From NCBI GenBank assembly GCA_012522755.1, contig JAAYJV010000111.1, positions 1-34,524 on the forward strand: a stretch of 34,524 nucleotides of DNA, in the 5' to 3' direction. The DNA is from Candidatus Hydrogenedens sp. (lineage in GTDB: Bacteria > Hydrogenedentota > Hydrogenedentia > Hydrogenedentales > CAITNO01). This document shows positions 1 through 8,549 of the stretch, in pieces; within the stretch, counting starts at the first letter, position 1; every line of letters starts with the position of its first letter. Under the pieces are notes generated by a model that was given only the letters and a program-made list of their open reading frames with translations, did not search any database and was not told the origin of the DNA. The position numbers were made by a program, and so were the translations under genes.

Positions 1-3
1 CCC

Positions 4-31
4 TATCACCTATCACCTATCACCTAGTCCC
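4..31. repeat. Heptamer array remnant at left window edge
   Basis: Three exact tandem copies of TATCACC (4-10, 11-17, 18-24) are followed in phase by TAGTCCC. The 7-bp period and C-rich strand match the right-hand flanking arrays of the composite elements at 6109, 14600 and 22677. This is probably the right end of a fourth copy whose body lies outside the window. Confidence 0.6.
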
Positions 32-122
32 TCATTCTGAATATGCTACAATAGTGCTGCGTGTGTGTGCAGAAAAACAATCACCGAAGGAAGTACCGGC
101 ATTCCCGTAAGAAGGTCTTGCA

Positions 123-2009
123 ATGACGGAGAGTACGCAACAGGCCCAGGATCAGCCCAATGAGGAGGGAAGCAGGCTCAGGCTGAAATCCGGCTCAGGG
201 CTTATAGAAACAGCGGCCCGCTCAGGGTTGCAGCTTGTTCTTGCCTGTGGCGGCCGGGGACAGTGCGGCAAGTGCCGTGTCCGTTTCGAAGACAGGGCAC
301 CGGCGGCGGGGGAGAGGGACCGTCATTTCTTTTCAACTGCTCAACTGGATGCCGGCTGGCGTCTGGCCTGTCAGGTGCCTGTGGAAGCGGAGGGCCGCCT
401 CTTCATTCCTCAGAGCAGCCTGTCCGGAGACGCCCATCAGATTGTCACTGTCGCTTATGATCGCAAAGAATGCGCTCCCGATCCTCCTGTGCGCAAAGCA
501 TTTCTGAAAATGTCGACACCCACTCTTCAAGACAGCGATGCCGATCTCCTTCGTTTGGAAAAAGCCTGGCATGAAGCCTGTCCCGAAGAGAAGGGGAAAA
601 GTCTCCGAGCCTCCCTCCCCCTGTTGCAGCAGCTGGGTCAGCGGCTTCGCGGGGCTTCCTGGGAGGGCACTGTTACTGTCAGGGACGATGAGCTGCTGGA
701 TTTCGAGGAAGGGGATACGAGCCAGGCCGCTTATTCTCTGGCCTTTGATCTGGGCACGACAACTCTGGTCGCTTCCCTGCTGGATATGCAGACAGGCCTA
801 GAACTGGCACTTTCGGCGGAGATGAACCCGCTCATCGCCTGGGGGGATGATGTGATCAGTCGCATCACGGCTGCTTCCACCGACGACAGTGCGCTGCAAG
901 AAATGCAGGAGACCCTGCTGAATTCCATTGCAACCATGAGCGAATCGTTGATTCTGGAAGCGGGGGTATCGGCCCATCATGTGTATGAGCTTGCTTTTGC
1001 CGGCAATACAACGATGGAGCATCTCTTTTGCGGCTTCAATCCTTCCCCCTTGGGTCAGTCTCCTTTCATATCTCTTTTTGCAGGGGGTCACAGTCACGGC
1101 AGCGCCGCTTTCGGTTTGCCTGTTCATGATCGGTGCTGCGCTTATTTTTTTCCGGTCATTGGCGGCTTTGTGGGCGGGGATACTGTAGCGGCACTGCTGG
1201 CAAGCGATTTTGCCTCTCTGGAAGGGACGCGCCTTTTGGTGGATGCGGGAACCAATGGCGAAATAGTTCTGGGCCACGGTGATCGTCTCTGGGCTGCGAG
1301 CACAGCGGCGGGTCCGGCCTTCGAAGGGGCCCGCATCTCTCAGGGAATGCGTGCCGCCCGGGGCGCCGTGGAAGGCGTGGTCTTTCACGGGAAGGGCCTG
1401 TCTTTGTCCGTCATCGGCGGCGGAAGTCCCTTGGGTATCTGTGGCAGTGGTCTCATCGATCTTTGTGGCGAGCTGCTGCGCTGCGGACTTGTCGATGCCG
1501 GAGGCCGACTCCGTGTTCCTGAAGAGTTCGACGGTCATGAAGACAGCTTTCCGCTCTCTGCTCTGCGTAAAGATGATCGGGGCGCCCTGTCCTTTGTGAT
1601 CTATGAATCAGCGACAGGAAGCATTGCTCTCACTCAAAAAGACATACGGGAGTTGCAGTTGGGTACGGCTGCACTGCGTACGGGCATGACCCTGCTCCTT
1701 CGTGAGGCGGGTCTGACTGTTGAAGATCTGGACCTGCTTATTATCGCCGGAGCTTTCGGCTCTTATATCCGCGTGGAACAGGGGCAGCGTACAGGACTCA
1801 TTCCAGAAACATTGCCCCCGGAAAAGATCCGCATTGCAGGAAATGCCGCTCTGGATGGCGCCAGATGGGCGTCCCTGTCCCGGGCTGCACGATCTGAGGC
1901 GGAGGCTCTGGCCGCTCGTATCCGGCATATTGACCTGAGCACCTCCGACGACTTCGCTGAAACCTTTGCTCTGGCCACCCTTTTCCCGGGGGCCGGTCTC
2001 CGGTTATGA
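123..2009 (+). CDS. 2Fe-2S ferredoxin/ASKHA-domain protein (RACo-like, DUF4445 family)
   Basis: Proteins of this family reductively activate corrinoid proteins at the expense of ATP (RACo of methyltransferase systems). The N-terminal 100 residues form a ferredoxin-type domain with C42-x5-C48-x2-C51 and C83, the spacing of a plant/adrenodoxin-type 2Fe-2S cluster. The rest is an ASKHA (actin/Hsp70-type) ATPase: a phosphate-binding strand DLGTTT near residue 210, then DAGTNGE, GICGSGLID and IIAGAFGSY motifs typical of the DUF4445 C-terminal part. The length of 628 residues is normal for the family. The ATG at 123 has AAGG seven bases upstream. The next gene begins 28 bases after the stop, so an operon is likely. 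No corrinoid protein or methyltransferase gene lies in the window, so the client is unknown. Family assignment is firm; the activation role is inferred. Confidence 0.88.
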   Translation: MTESTQQAQDQPNEEGSRLRLKSGSGLIETAARSGLQLVLACGGRGQCGKCRVRFEDRAPAAGERDRHFFSTAQLDAGWRLACQVPVEAEGRLFIPQSSLSGDAHQIVTVAYDRKECAPDPPVRKAFLKMSTPTLQDSDADLLRLEKAWHEACPEEKGKSLRASLPLLQQLGQRLRGASWEGTVTVRDDELLDFEEGDTSQAAYSLAFDLGTTTLVASLLDMQTGLELALSAEMNPLIAWGDDVISRITAASTDDSALQEMQETLLNSIATMSESLILEAGVSAHHVYELAFAGNTTMEHLFCGFNPSPLGQSPFISLFAGGHSHGSAAFGLPVHDRCCAYFFPVIGGFVGGDTVAALLASDFASLEGTRLLVDAGTNGEIVLGHGDRLWAASTAAGPAFEGARISQGMRAARGAVEGVVFHGKGLSLSVIGGGSPLGICGSGLIDLCGELLRCGLVDAGGRLRVPEEFDGHEDSFPLSALRKDDRGALSFVIYESATGSIALTQKDIRELQLGTAALRTGMTLLLREAGLTVEDLDLLIIAGAFGSYIRVEQGQRTGLIPETLPPEKIRIAGNAALDGARWASLSRAARSEAEALAARIRHIDLSTSDDFAETFALATLFPGAGLRL

Positions 2010-2037
2010 TAGAGCCACAACTTTTGCAGGAGTGTTT

Positions 2038-3732
2038 ATGAAAAAAACAAATCCCGTGGTCTTTACAAAAATCGGCCGGCAAGCGGTGAATACAGTCCGT
2101 TTCGCTGAGATTGTCCAGGTTTTCGTCCGTCATGGTTTCAAAGACCTTATCCAGCGTTCCGGTCTGCACAAGGGATTGCCCGGAAAGCTTCTCCACGGTC
2201 TGCGTCTGGTCAATGCTCCTGTGGGCGAGGCCGCTACGCTCGGTGCCAGACTGCGCAACGCACTCACGGATCTGGGACCCAGCTTCATCAAACTGGGGCA
2301 GGTACTCAGCACCCGTCCTGATCTGGTGGGTCATCGTATCGCCCAAGAACTTGTCGCCTTGCGCGATGATGTGGATCCCTTGCCTTTTTCCGAGATGCGC
2401 CCCATTCTTGAAAGCGAACTGGGTGGCGGGGTGGAGGATCATTTTTCCTCCTTCGATGAAACGCCCATTGCCTCCGCATCACTCAGCCAGGTGTACAGGG
2501 CCCGGCTCCACAGTGGCGAAGATGTTGTCGTGAAGATTCAGCGCCCGGAGATAGAGCGTCTCATTGAATCGGATATCAGCCTGCTGGTCACCCTGGCCGA
2601 GTGGGTACACGATTATCAGAAAGACAAGGGAGTCTTCGATTTTCCCGGGATTGTGGAAGAATTCGCACGGAGCATCCGCCGTGAACTGAATTTTCAGATT
2701 GAGGCCAGTGTGGCGGAACAGTTCGCCCATAATTTTGAAGAAGAGGAACAAATCCTTATCCCGGCTGTTTTTCGCGAATACAGCGGACGGCGTGTTCTGA
2801 CACTGCAATGGATGGACGGCATACCCATAGACCGTATTGATGCTTATGAGCAGCGCAACTCTGATCCGGGAGAGATCGCCCGCCAGGGCTGCAATACTCT
2901 GTGCAAGATGATATTTGAAGACCGGCTCTTCCACGCGGATCCTCATCCGGGCAACATCTTTCTGCTTCAGGACAACCGGATCGCCTTTCTGGATCTGGGC
3001 ATGGCGGGACATCTCGAAGAAAGCGATGTGCAGGCTTTGCTGGCCCTCTTCTCAGCCATGTTCCAGGGCGATGCGCACCAGTGTGTGGAGGCTGTGCAGC
3101 ATCTGACCTCGGGCATGCTTCCTGAAGACAGCGAGTCTCTGGCCCACGAGATTTCGGAATTCATCGCCTTTGAAGCGCCTGTGGTGATCAACCGGGGCGA
3201 AGTTGCCCAGGGCCTGGACCTGGCCGTGCAGATCATGCGCCGCCATAAACTGGAACTGGCGCCACGCTTTTCACTGCTGCTGAAATCTCTGGTGACCATT
3301 GAAACAGTGGGCAAATCTCTGGATCCTGATCTGGATATGCTGCCCATTATCCGGCCCCATGTGGAGCGTCTTTTTCTCGCAAGACTCAAGCCTCGCAACA
3401 TTCTCCACGAAATGCAGGCCCATGCCGATGGCTACATTCAGCTGAGCCGTCATGCGCCCGTGGATCTGGCCCACTTGCTCAAACAGATGCGCAGTGGTAA
3501 ACTGACCTTTAACATTCACCATGAACATCTGGAAAATCTTGCCCAGACCATTGACCGATCGAGCAAACGCAACGCTGTTTCCATTGTCATCGCATCGCTG
3601 GTCGTGGGATCCAGTCTCCTCACAGCGGCCGGTGCGCCCTATGCCCGCTTCGGGAGCATCGGATTTCTTGTTGCAGGTGTTCTGGGATTGACCCTGATTG
3701 TCTCTATTGTCTGGAAAGGTAACCGCTCGTAG
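2038..3732 (+). CDS. AarF/UbiB (ABC1) family atypical protein kinase
   Basis: UbiB-family proteins are membrane-anchored atypical kinases/ATPases. They support ubiquinone or other isoprenoid-lipid metabolism in many bacteria. The family KxGQ signature is at K85-Q88, a nucleotide-binding Lys is at K166 in VVVKIQRP, the catalytic-loop DPHPGN runs through about residue 306, and the metal-binding DLG is at 319-321. The last 50 residues hold two hydrophobic helices followed by WKGNRS, the usual UbiB C-terminal anchor. The open frame extends 24 codons further upstream into the previous gene. The ATG at 2038 is preferred because CAGGAG lies six bases ahead and MKKTNPVV is a normal N-terminus, giving 564 residues. 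It sits between the RACo-like gene and a small membrane protein. No quinone-biosynthesis gene is nearby, so the substrate is unknown. Confidence 0.92.
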   Translation: MKKTNPVVFTKIGRQAVNTVRFAEIVQVFVRHGFKDLIQRSGLHKGLPGKLLHGLRLVNAPVGEAATLGARLRNALTDLGPSFIKLGQVLSTRPDLVGHRIAQELVALRDDVDPLPFSEMRPILESELGGGVEDHFSSFDETPIASASLSQVYRARLHSGEDVVVKIQRPEIERLIESDISLLVTLAEWVHDYQKDKGVFDFPGIVEEFARSIRRELNFQIEASVAEQFAHNFEEEEQILIPAVFREYSGRRVLTLQWMDGIPIDRIDAYEQRNSDPGEIARQGCNTLCKMIFEDRLFHADPHPGNIFLLQDNRIAFLDLGMAGHLEESDVQALLALFSAMFQGDAHQCVEAVQHLTSGMLPEDSESLAHEISEFIAFEAPVVINRGEVAQGLDLAVQIMRRHKLELAPRFSLLLKSLVTIETVGKSLDPDLDMLPIIRPHVERLFLARLKPRNILHEMQAHADGYIQLSRHAPVDLAHLLKQMRSGKLTFNIHHEHLENLAQTIDRSSKRNAVSIVIASLVVGSSLLTAAGAPYARFGSIGFLVAGVLGLTLIVSIVWKGNRS

Positions 3733-3752
3733 CGGAATTAAAGGAGCCCGCC

Positions 3753-3974
3753 ATGAATATCACACGAACTCTGTTGCCTTGGGTGCTCTTTCTGATCATG
3801 TCTCTGCTCGCCGCTTTTTTCTGGCATCAATCCGATCAGCGGGGCCGACGCATACACGAACTGGGCGAAGAAATACAACGCTTTGAGAAACAGCTGCACC
3901 GGCTCAGCGAAGATATTCTTGATCTGAAAGCACTGGCCGAAGAACAGCAGGAAAAGGCCGGGGAAGGCCCTTGA
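3753..3974 (+). CDS. Small single-pass membrane coiled-coil protein
   Basis: This gene encodes 73 residues. One hydrophobic helix (about residues 7-25, LLPWVLFLIMSLLAAFF) is followed by a highly charged segment, residues 30-68, with heptad-spaced leucines and isoleucines, predicting a short coiled coil. The topology resembles FtsL/DivIC-type bitopic proteins, but I see no family signature. AAAGGAG lies six bases upstream of the ATG, and the gene follows the UbiB-family gene by 20 bases, so it is very likely real and cotranscribed. A role as partner or anchor of the kinase is a guess from position only. Confidence 0.7.
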   Translation: MNITRTLLPWVLFLIMSLLAAFFWHQSDQRGRRIHELGEEIQRFEKQLHRLSEDILDLKALAEEQQEKAGEGP

Positions 3975-4154
3975 GCGTCAGAGTGCGGTCTGCGGATCAA
4001 CGTGCCTTCTCCTTTCAACAGCCCATAATGCGGAAGCAGGACTGGTCAACGGGGAATTGCTTTCAGAGAAAAGAATAAAGATCGATCTTTGGAGGAGCTG
4101 CGCTGCTATTAACAGAAATAACGCTGTGAAAATAAAGACGTTACTCGGGGGAAA

Positions 4155-4183
4155 TTGACTGATCCTTCTCTTTCCGGTATACT
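4155..4183 (+). promoter_or_regulatory. Strong sigma-70 promoter upstream of rny
   Basis: TTGACT (4155-4160), a 17-base spacer and TATACT (4178-4183) form a near-consensus housekeeping promoter. Transcription would begin near 4190, giving a leader of about 260 bases before rny. No other gene lies between. Confidence 0.75.
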
Positions 4184-4254
4184 ATGTCTGTTGTAAAGTA
4201 ACAGTTTTGATAGCGGAAAGCATGAAAACAATCGATAACCCAGATGATAAAATA

Positions 4255-4293
4255 ACACCGGTTTCCGGTGCTTTGGACCGGGTGTCCTTTTTT
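4255..4293 (+). terminator. Putative attenuator hairpin with alternative pairing
   Basis: ACACCGG (4255-4261) can pair with CCGGGTGT (4278-4285, one bulged G), followed by CC and six T (4288-4293), as in an intrinsic terminator. The same CACCGG can instead pair with CCGGTG at 4265-4270. The two folds exclude each other, as expected of a switch. Confidence 0.4.
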
Positions 4294-4336
4294 AGAGCAG
4301 CCATAGCGGCATTGTGTCACTGGCTCCTGATTACTC

Positions 4337-4382
4337 AACCGCCACAGCCTGTGGATCGTTTCCGACAGGGGGCGGTTTTTTT
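4337..4382 (+). terminator. Intrinsic terminator in the rny leader
   Basis: AACCGCC (4337-4343) pairs with GGCGGTT (4371-4377). An inner stem CCTGT/ACAGG (4348-4352, 4365-4369) continues the helix, and the T-run covers 4376-4382. It lies 68 bases before the rny start, so rny expression must read through it or use another promoter. Confidence 0.6.
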
Positions 4383-4450
4383 CATGGTTCTCCGCCGTCT
4401 TTTCCAACCTCAGTTAAAGACTGATCCCACTCAGGGACAGGGAGATATCC

Positions 4451-6010
4451 ATGATGATTTATTATGCTATTGCCGCAATTTGCGGTATTGGTATCGGCGC
4501 TCTTGTGATGATGGCGATTTCCAGAATCCGGGCTGGCAACTATTTGAGCCTGGCCCGGCGTGAGGCTGCGCAGATTCTTTCCGATGCGGAACGCGACAGT
4601 GCGGCCATTGTAAAAGAAGGCAAAACGACACTCAAAGAACTGGAAATCAATTTACGGGGCAAGGTGGAAAACGAAGCGAGGGAACTGCGCCGGGAAATCA
4701 GTGCCCAGGAAAACCGCATTGCCTCCAAAGAGCAGAACCTGGACAACCGCGCACAGACTCTCGACAAAACAGCCGCATCCCTCACAAGCCAGGAAAGAAG
4801 TCTGGCGGCCCGTGAAAAAGAAAATGACCAGGAACGCAATAAATTGGCGGCCATGGTTCAGGAACAGATGGTCAAGCTGGAAAATATCGCCGGTCTCACA
4901 GCGGAACAGGCCCGTAAAGAATTGTATGTGCGCCTGGAAAACGAAGTGAAAAGAGATTGTGCCTTCGAACTCAAACGGGTGGAAGACGAACTGCGTGAAA
5001 ATGCGGAGAAAAAAGCACGGTGGATCATCGGCGAGGCGCTGCAGCGTTGTGCGGCTGATCATGTGGCCGAAAGTACCGTGTCCGTGGTGCCCCTGCCCAA
5101 CGATGAAATGAAAGGGCGGATCATCGGCCGTGAAGGACGCAATATCCGCACGCTCGAAAGTGCCACAGGCATCAGCGTCATCATTGACGATACCCCTGAA
5201 GCCGTTGTTCTTTCCGGTTTTGATCCCGTACGCCGTGAAGTGGCCCGTATCGCTCTCGAACGGCTTATTGAAGACGGGCGCATCCATCCCGCACGGATTG
5301 AAGACATGGTCGAAAAAGTGACCCAGGAAATGACCGCCTGCATCCGCGAGAGAGGCGAACAGGCCTGTCTGGATGCCGGAGTACATGGTCTCCATCCGGA
5401 GATTGTGAAACTTCTGGGCCGGCTCAGCTTCCGTACCTCTTACGGGCAGAATGTGCTGCGTCATTCCCTGGAAGTTTGTCACCTCTCCGGTGTCATGGCG
5501 GCGGAACTGGGCGTGAACGTGCAGGAAGCCAAACGTGCCGGGCTTATTCATGACATCGGCAAAGCGCTCACCCACGAAGTGGAAGGGTCTCACGCCGTTC
5601 TGGGTCATGACATGGCCAAGCGTTATGGTGAGAATGAAGCTGTCGCCAATGCCATCGGCTCGCACCATGCCGAGATGCCCATTACAAGCCTTGTTTCCGT
5701 GCTCGTGCAGGCTGCTGACGCCATGTCGGCCGCACGGCCCGGCGCAAGAAGCGAAATGCTGCAACACTATATCAAACGGCTCGAACAGCTTGAAGAACTC
5801 GTCAACGGCTTCAATGGTGTGGAACGTTCCTTCGCCATTCAGGCCGGTCGTGAAGTGCGTGTTGTCGTGCATCCCGATAAAGTGAACGATGCGGAAGCGG
5901 CTCAGCTTTCCCGGGATCTCGCCCGCAAGGTGGAAACGGAAATGACCTATCCCGGCCAGATCCGTGTTACCGTTGTCCGCGAAACCCGTGCCGTGGAAAT
6001 CGCCAAATAG
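4451..6010 (+). CDS. rny: Ribonuclease Y
   Basis: RNase Y is a membrane-anchored endoribonuclease that starts mRNA decay and processing. The layout is canonical. An N-terminal membrane helix (about residues 2-23) is followed by a long charged coiled coil (about 30-200). A KH RNA-binding domain follows with [12 protein letters not shown] near residue 220. The HD domain has its metal site in HSLEVCHL and GLIHDIGKA (HD pair near 365-366), followed by GSHHAE. The 519-residue length is typical. GGGAG sits seven bases before the ATG; a second ATG follows directly and either could be used. The long leader with two terminator-like hairpins suggests expression is controlled at the RNA level. A terminator follows at 6035. 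Confidence 0.97.
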   Translation: MMIYYAIAAICGIGIGALVMMAISRIRAGNYLSLARREAAQILSDAERDSAAIVKEGKTTLKELEINLRGKVENEARELRREISAQENRIASKEQNLDNRAQTLDKTAASLTSQERSLAAREKENDQERNKLAAMVQEQMVKLENIAGLTAEQARKELYVRLENEVKRDCAFELKRVEDELRENAEKKARWIIGEALQRCAADHVAESTVSVVPLPNDEMKGRIIGREGRNIRTLESATGISVIIDDTPEAVVLSGFDPVRREVARIALERLIEDGRIHPARIEDMVEKVTQEMTACIRERGEQACLDAGVHGLHPEIVKLLGRLSFRTSYGQNVLRHSLEVCHLSGVMAAELGVNVQEAKRAGLIHDIGKALTHEVEGSHAVLGHDMAKRYGENEAVANAIGSHHAEMPITSLVSVLVQAADAMSAARPGARSEMLQHYIKRLEQLEELVNGFNGVERSFAIQAGREVRVVVHPDKVNDAEAAQLSRDLARKVETEMTYPGQIRVTVVRETRAVEIAK

Positions 6011-6034
6011 ATAAACAGTGATAACGATCATACC

Positions 6035-6098
6035 CGCCGGATGTGTGGTATCCCTTGTTGACAGGTTGTGCAAAGGGGCCGCGCATCCGGCGATTTTT
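6035..6098 (+). terminator. Intrinsic terminator after rny
   Basis: CGCCGGATG (6035-6043) pairs perfectly with CATCCGGCG (6084-6092), followed by A and five T. The 40-base loop can form its own small hairpin. The position 25 bases after the rny stop fits. Confidence 0.75.
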
Positions 6099-6108
6099 GT
6101 TTGTTGCT

Positions 6109-6408
6109 GGGGATAGGGGACAGCGGATAGCGTGGGACATGGTTCAGGTAGGGGCACGGCATGCCGTGCCCATTTCACCCTGACCAACCAGAGCCCTTCG
6201 CGTCACGCTATTGGTCTGGGCTTTATTCTGGATCCAGTTCATCAGCAATATCCGGGGGGAATCGGTCGGATCGGTCGGATGTGCGATGGGCTGTGGTTGG
6301 GCTTGGGGTATCATGCTGGGACAGTGGCCAAGTGGACCAACTGGGCACGGCATGCCGTGCCCCTACCTGCGCGACTCTCGTCCCTCGCCCCTCGCTCCTC
6401 GCCCCTCG
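6109..6408. repeat. Composite palindromic intergenic element, copy A
   Basis: This fills most of the 480-base gap between rny and the next gene. In order it holds three in-phase G-rich heptamers (6109-6129, GGGGATA type), a 20-bp perfect palindrome GGGCACGGCATGCCGTGCCC (6152-6171), and a core with two to three 9-bp units GTCGGATCG near 6267-6283. The same palindrome then recurs at 6343-6362, followed by four C-rich heptamers (6381-6408, CCCCTCG type). The outer flanks of the two palindromes are inverted: AGGTAGGGG on the left (6146-6154) and its reverse complement on the right, ending at 6368. The element therefore has terminal inverted repeats of about 27 bp. Copies B and C share this order. 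Confidence 0.85.
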
Positions 6409-6490
6409 TCATAATTCAGGGGCGCCCATCCTTTATGTTATGATTAATTCTGTGTCTTTTTGTTGAGAATTTCAGTGCTGGAGTGTACTC

Positions 6491-8491
6491 ATGGTTCTTG
6501 TAATCCTTGCCCTTCTGTTTGGCTCTTTCTTTTCATTGTCCTCCTGTGCCGAGGAGAGCGAGATTCTGAATTATCGGGACATTTACCCCGATACCTGGGT
6601 GGCCAGCGACGGGTTGGGTCGTACCATGCCCGGTCATGAGGAGGTGGGCTCTCCGAAGATGGATCAGCGCCGAGTGGCGGGAATGTTTTATATCACCTGG
6701 CATGGTGACCATCTTCACAGAAAGAAAAGTCCTTACACTGGCGATGTTACCCGTATTCTTGAGGCTGATCCCGGTGCGCGCTTCGACGGGAAACACCCTC
6801 TCTGGGAGGACGTGATGTACCACTGGGGCGAGCCGGAGATGGGTTATTTTCTGAGCAAGGATGAGTGGGTGATCCGCAAAGACATGTCCATGCTCTCCGA
6901 TGCGGGCGTGGATGTTCTGATCATGGATGTGACCAATGCCCAGCGTTATTGGGATGAATGGGAAGTCGTGTTTTCCACCCTTCAGGCGATGAAAGCAGAG
7001 GGCAACAAGGTTCCTTATTTCCTGTTCTGGTCTTTCAATGGCCAATCCTATCTCGTGGTTCGTGAACTTTACGAGCGCATTTATAAAGAGGAGAAATACA
7101 AGGACCTGTGGTTTTACTGGGACGGCAAGCCCTTGCTTCTGTATAACCACAATCCGCGGGTGGACGCTACCGGAGGCGATATCAGACATCCCAATCCGAA
7201 CTATGATGCTGAAGCGGTCACCAATCCGGAGCATCCCCACTATGGTGACCCGGAATATACGCAGGAAGAATATACGGATTATCCTCAGGAGATCCGGGAT
7301 TTCTTCACTCTGCGCACCATGTGGTGGGGCTATTATGAGTGGGCGGGAGAGCGGGCGGCCGGTGCGGAAGATTACTGGAGCTTCGGCTATGAGCTGAACG
7401 ATGAACGGGTGCGCAATCTGAAGCCTTCTGAACTGCTGTCCACGCATCAGGGAAAAAAAGAGCAGGGGGCTGTCACCCCGGCGCAACATTCCAACAGCAT
7501 GACGGGTAAATGCTGGACACGCCAGAACTTTGAGCCGCCCCTGAACGAATATGATATGCCCCAGCCCACATTTGTGCCCTGGCTGGGTGAAACAGTGGCC
7601 AACCCGGAAGGCTACGGCATTTATTTCCAGGATCGCTGGGATGAGATTCTGCCCCAGAATCCGGAGTTTCTCTACATCAACGATTGGAACGAATGGACAG
7701 CGGGCAAATACCATCCGGAAGAAGGGCATACGGTACGCTTTCTCGGTCGTGAGAGCAACTACTATTTCGTCGATCAGTACAATGCCGAATTCAACCGTAC
7801 CATCCAGCCCATGAAAGGCGGCTATACGGACAACTACTATATGCAGATGGCGCAAAACCTGCGCAAGTACAAAGGAGCCCGGCCCATCCCCGAGCTGAAG
7901 GGATACAGTGACATGGCCGTGGATGGTGATTTTTCAGATTGGGATTCCGTGCAGGTGGAGTACAGAGATACCATTGGCGACACTTTCCACCGCGACTATC
8001 TCGGCTATGGCGGTCTGGTTCACAAGAACGATTCGGGGCGCAACGATATCATCACGGTGAAAGTCGCGGTGACAGAAGAGGAGATTTTTTTCCTGGCGGA
8101 AAGCCGGGAAGCGCTGAGCCCCGCCTCGGATCCCAACTGGATGCTGCTTTTCATTGATGCCGATCAGGACAGTTCAACGGGCTGGTATGGCTATGACTAT
8201 CTGATCAATCATGAAGTTCTGTCTGAAGAAACAACAACAGTGAAACGCTATGAAGGCGACAACAGCAAAGGACATTGGGAGACGGTGGCGGAAATTCCTT
8301 TCCGATATGAAGGCGCTTTTCTTGAGTTGTCTCTTCCCCGTGCTGTTCTCCAGCTGGAGGGCGATGCCCTGTCTTTTGATATGAAATGGAGCGACAATGC
8401 GCAGGAGCTGGTCGATCCCATTTCATTGTGTACCCACGGAGATACGGCTCCCAATCGACGTTTCAATTATCGCTGCATCTGGAAGAAATAA
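6491..8491 (+). CDS. Secreted GH71/GH99-like lipoprotein with C-terminal CBM9-like domain
   Basis: This is a predicted exported carbohydrate-active protein of 666 residues. The N-terminus is a hydrophobic signal ending in a lipobox, LSSC (Cys near residue 19), so it is probably a lipoprotein. A TIM-barrel-like catalytic region (about 60-440) holds GMFYITWHGDH at the first strand, VDVLIMDVTNAQ, YFLFWSFNGQ, and DWNEW at 398-402. The last resembles the WNEW-type acidic motif of GH71/GH99 endo-acting enzymes, so E401 is the candidate catalytic acid. Residues about 475-660 (VDGDFSDW, then beta strands with FLAESRE and LLFIDADQDSSTGW) resemble a CBM9/DOMON-like sugar-binding domain. GGAG lies seven bases before the ATG. 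The next gene starts 58 bases downstream, so the two are probably cotranscribed. The substrate is unknown; the family is judged by motif only. Confidence 0.75.
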   Translation: MVLVILALLFGSFFSLSSCAEESEILNYRDIYPDTWVASDGLGRTMPGHEEVGSPKMDQRRVAGMFYITWHGDHLHRKKSPYTGDVTRILEADPGARFDGKHPLWEDVMYHWGEPEMGYFLSKDEWVIRKDMSMLSDAGVDVLIMDVTNAQRYWDEWEVVFSTLQAMKAEGNKVPYFLFWSFNGQSYLVVRELYERIYKEEKYKDLWFYWDGKPLLLYNHNPRVDATGGDIRHPNPNYDAEAVTNPEHPHYGDPEYTQEEYTDYPQEIRDFFTLRTMWWGYYEWAGERAAGAEDYWSFGYELNDERVRNLKPSELLSTHQGKKEQGAVTPAQHSNSMTGKCWTRQNFEPPLNEYDMPQPTFVPWLGETVANPEGYGIYFQDRWDEILPQNPEFLYINDWNEWTAGKYHPEEGHTVRFLGRESNYYFVDQYNAEFNRTIQPMKGGYTDNYYMQMAQNLRKYKGARPIPELKGYSDMAVDGDFSDWDSVQVEYRDTIGDTFHRDYLGYGGLVHKNDSGRNDIITVKVAVTEEEIFFLAESREALSPASDPNWMLLFIDADQDSSTGWYGYDYLINHEVLSEETTTVKRYEGDNSKGHWETVAEIPFRYEGAFLELSLPRAVLQLEGDALSFDMKWSDNAQELVDPISLCTHGDTAPNRRFNYRCIWKK

Positions 8492-8549
8492 GATGCGGCA
8501 AGAGCTTATTTCAACACCATCATTTTAAAACCCCCTTGGAGGAATCGTG

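Larger units (their letters stand above)
4190..4450 (+). ncRNA. Structured leader or small RNA upstream of rny, class unknown
   Basis: The stretch 3975-4450 has no convincing gene. Its first 180 bases show nothing clear. From about 4190 a transcript driven by the promoter at 4155 would pass two terminator-like structures, at 4255-4293 and 4337-4382, before reaching the rny ribosome-binding site. It could be a stand-alone RNA of about 100 or 190 bases, or an attenuated leader. I looked for conserved features of 6S, SRP and common riboswitch classes and did not recognise any. Confidence 0.4.

Noticed and set aside
4207-4563. A 118-codon plus-strand frame overlapping the rny start
   Set aside because: It runs across both terminator-like hairpins and into rny in another frame, has no good ribosome-binding site and no recognisable domain.
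4652-6187. A 511-codon open frame antisense to rny, and similar long antisense frames at 6533-7855, 8592-9746, 12317-13987 and 31261-32505
   Set aside because: Each lies opposite a well-supported gene, has His/Phe/Gly-rich or otherwise compositionally odd sequence without family motifs, and reflects codon bias of the sense gene.
6132-6466. Open frames through the palindromic repeats, giving peptides with GTACRAPT, GHGMPCPY or ARHAVP
   Set aside because: The peptides are translations of the 20-bp palindrome and heptamer arrays in different frames. They recur at every copy and have no ribosome-binding site or unique sequence.
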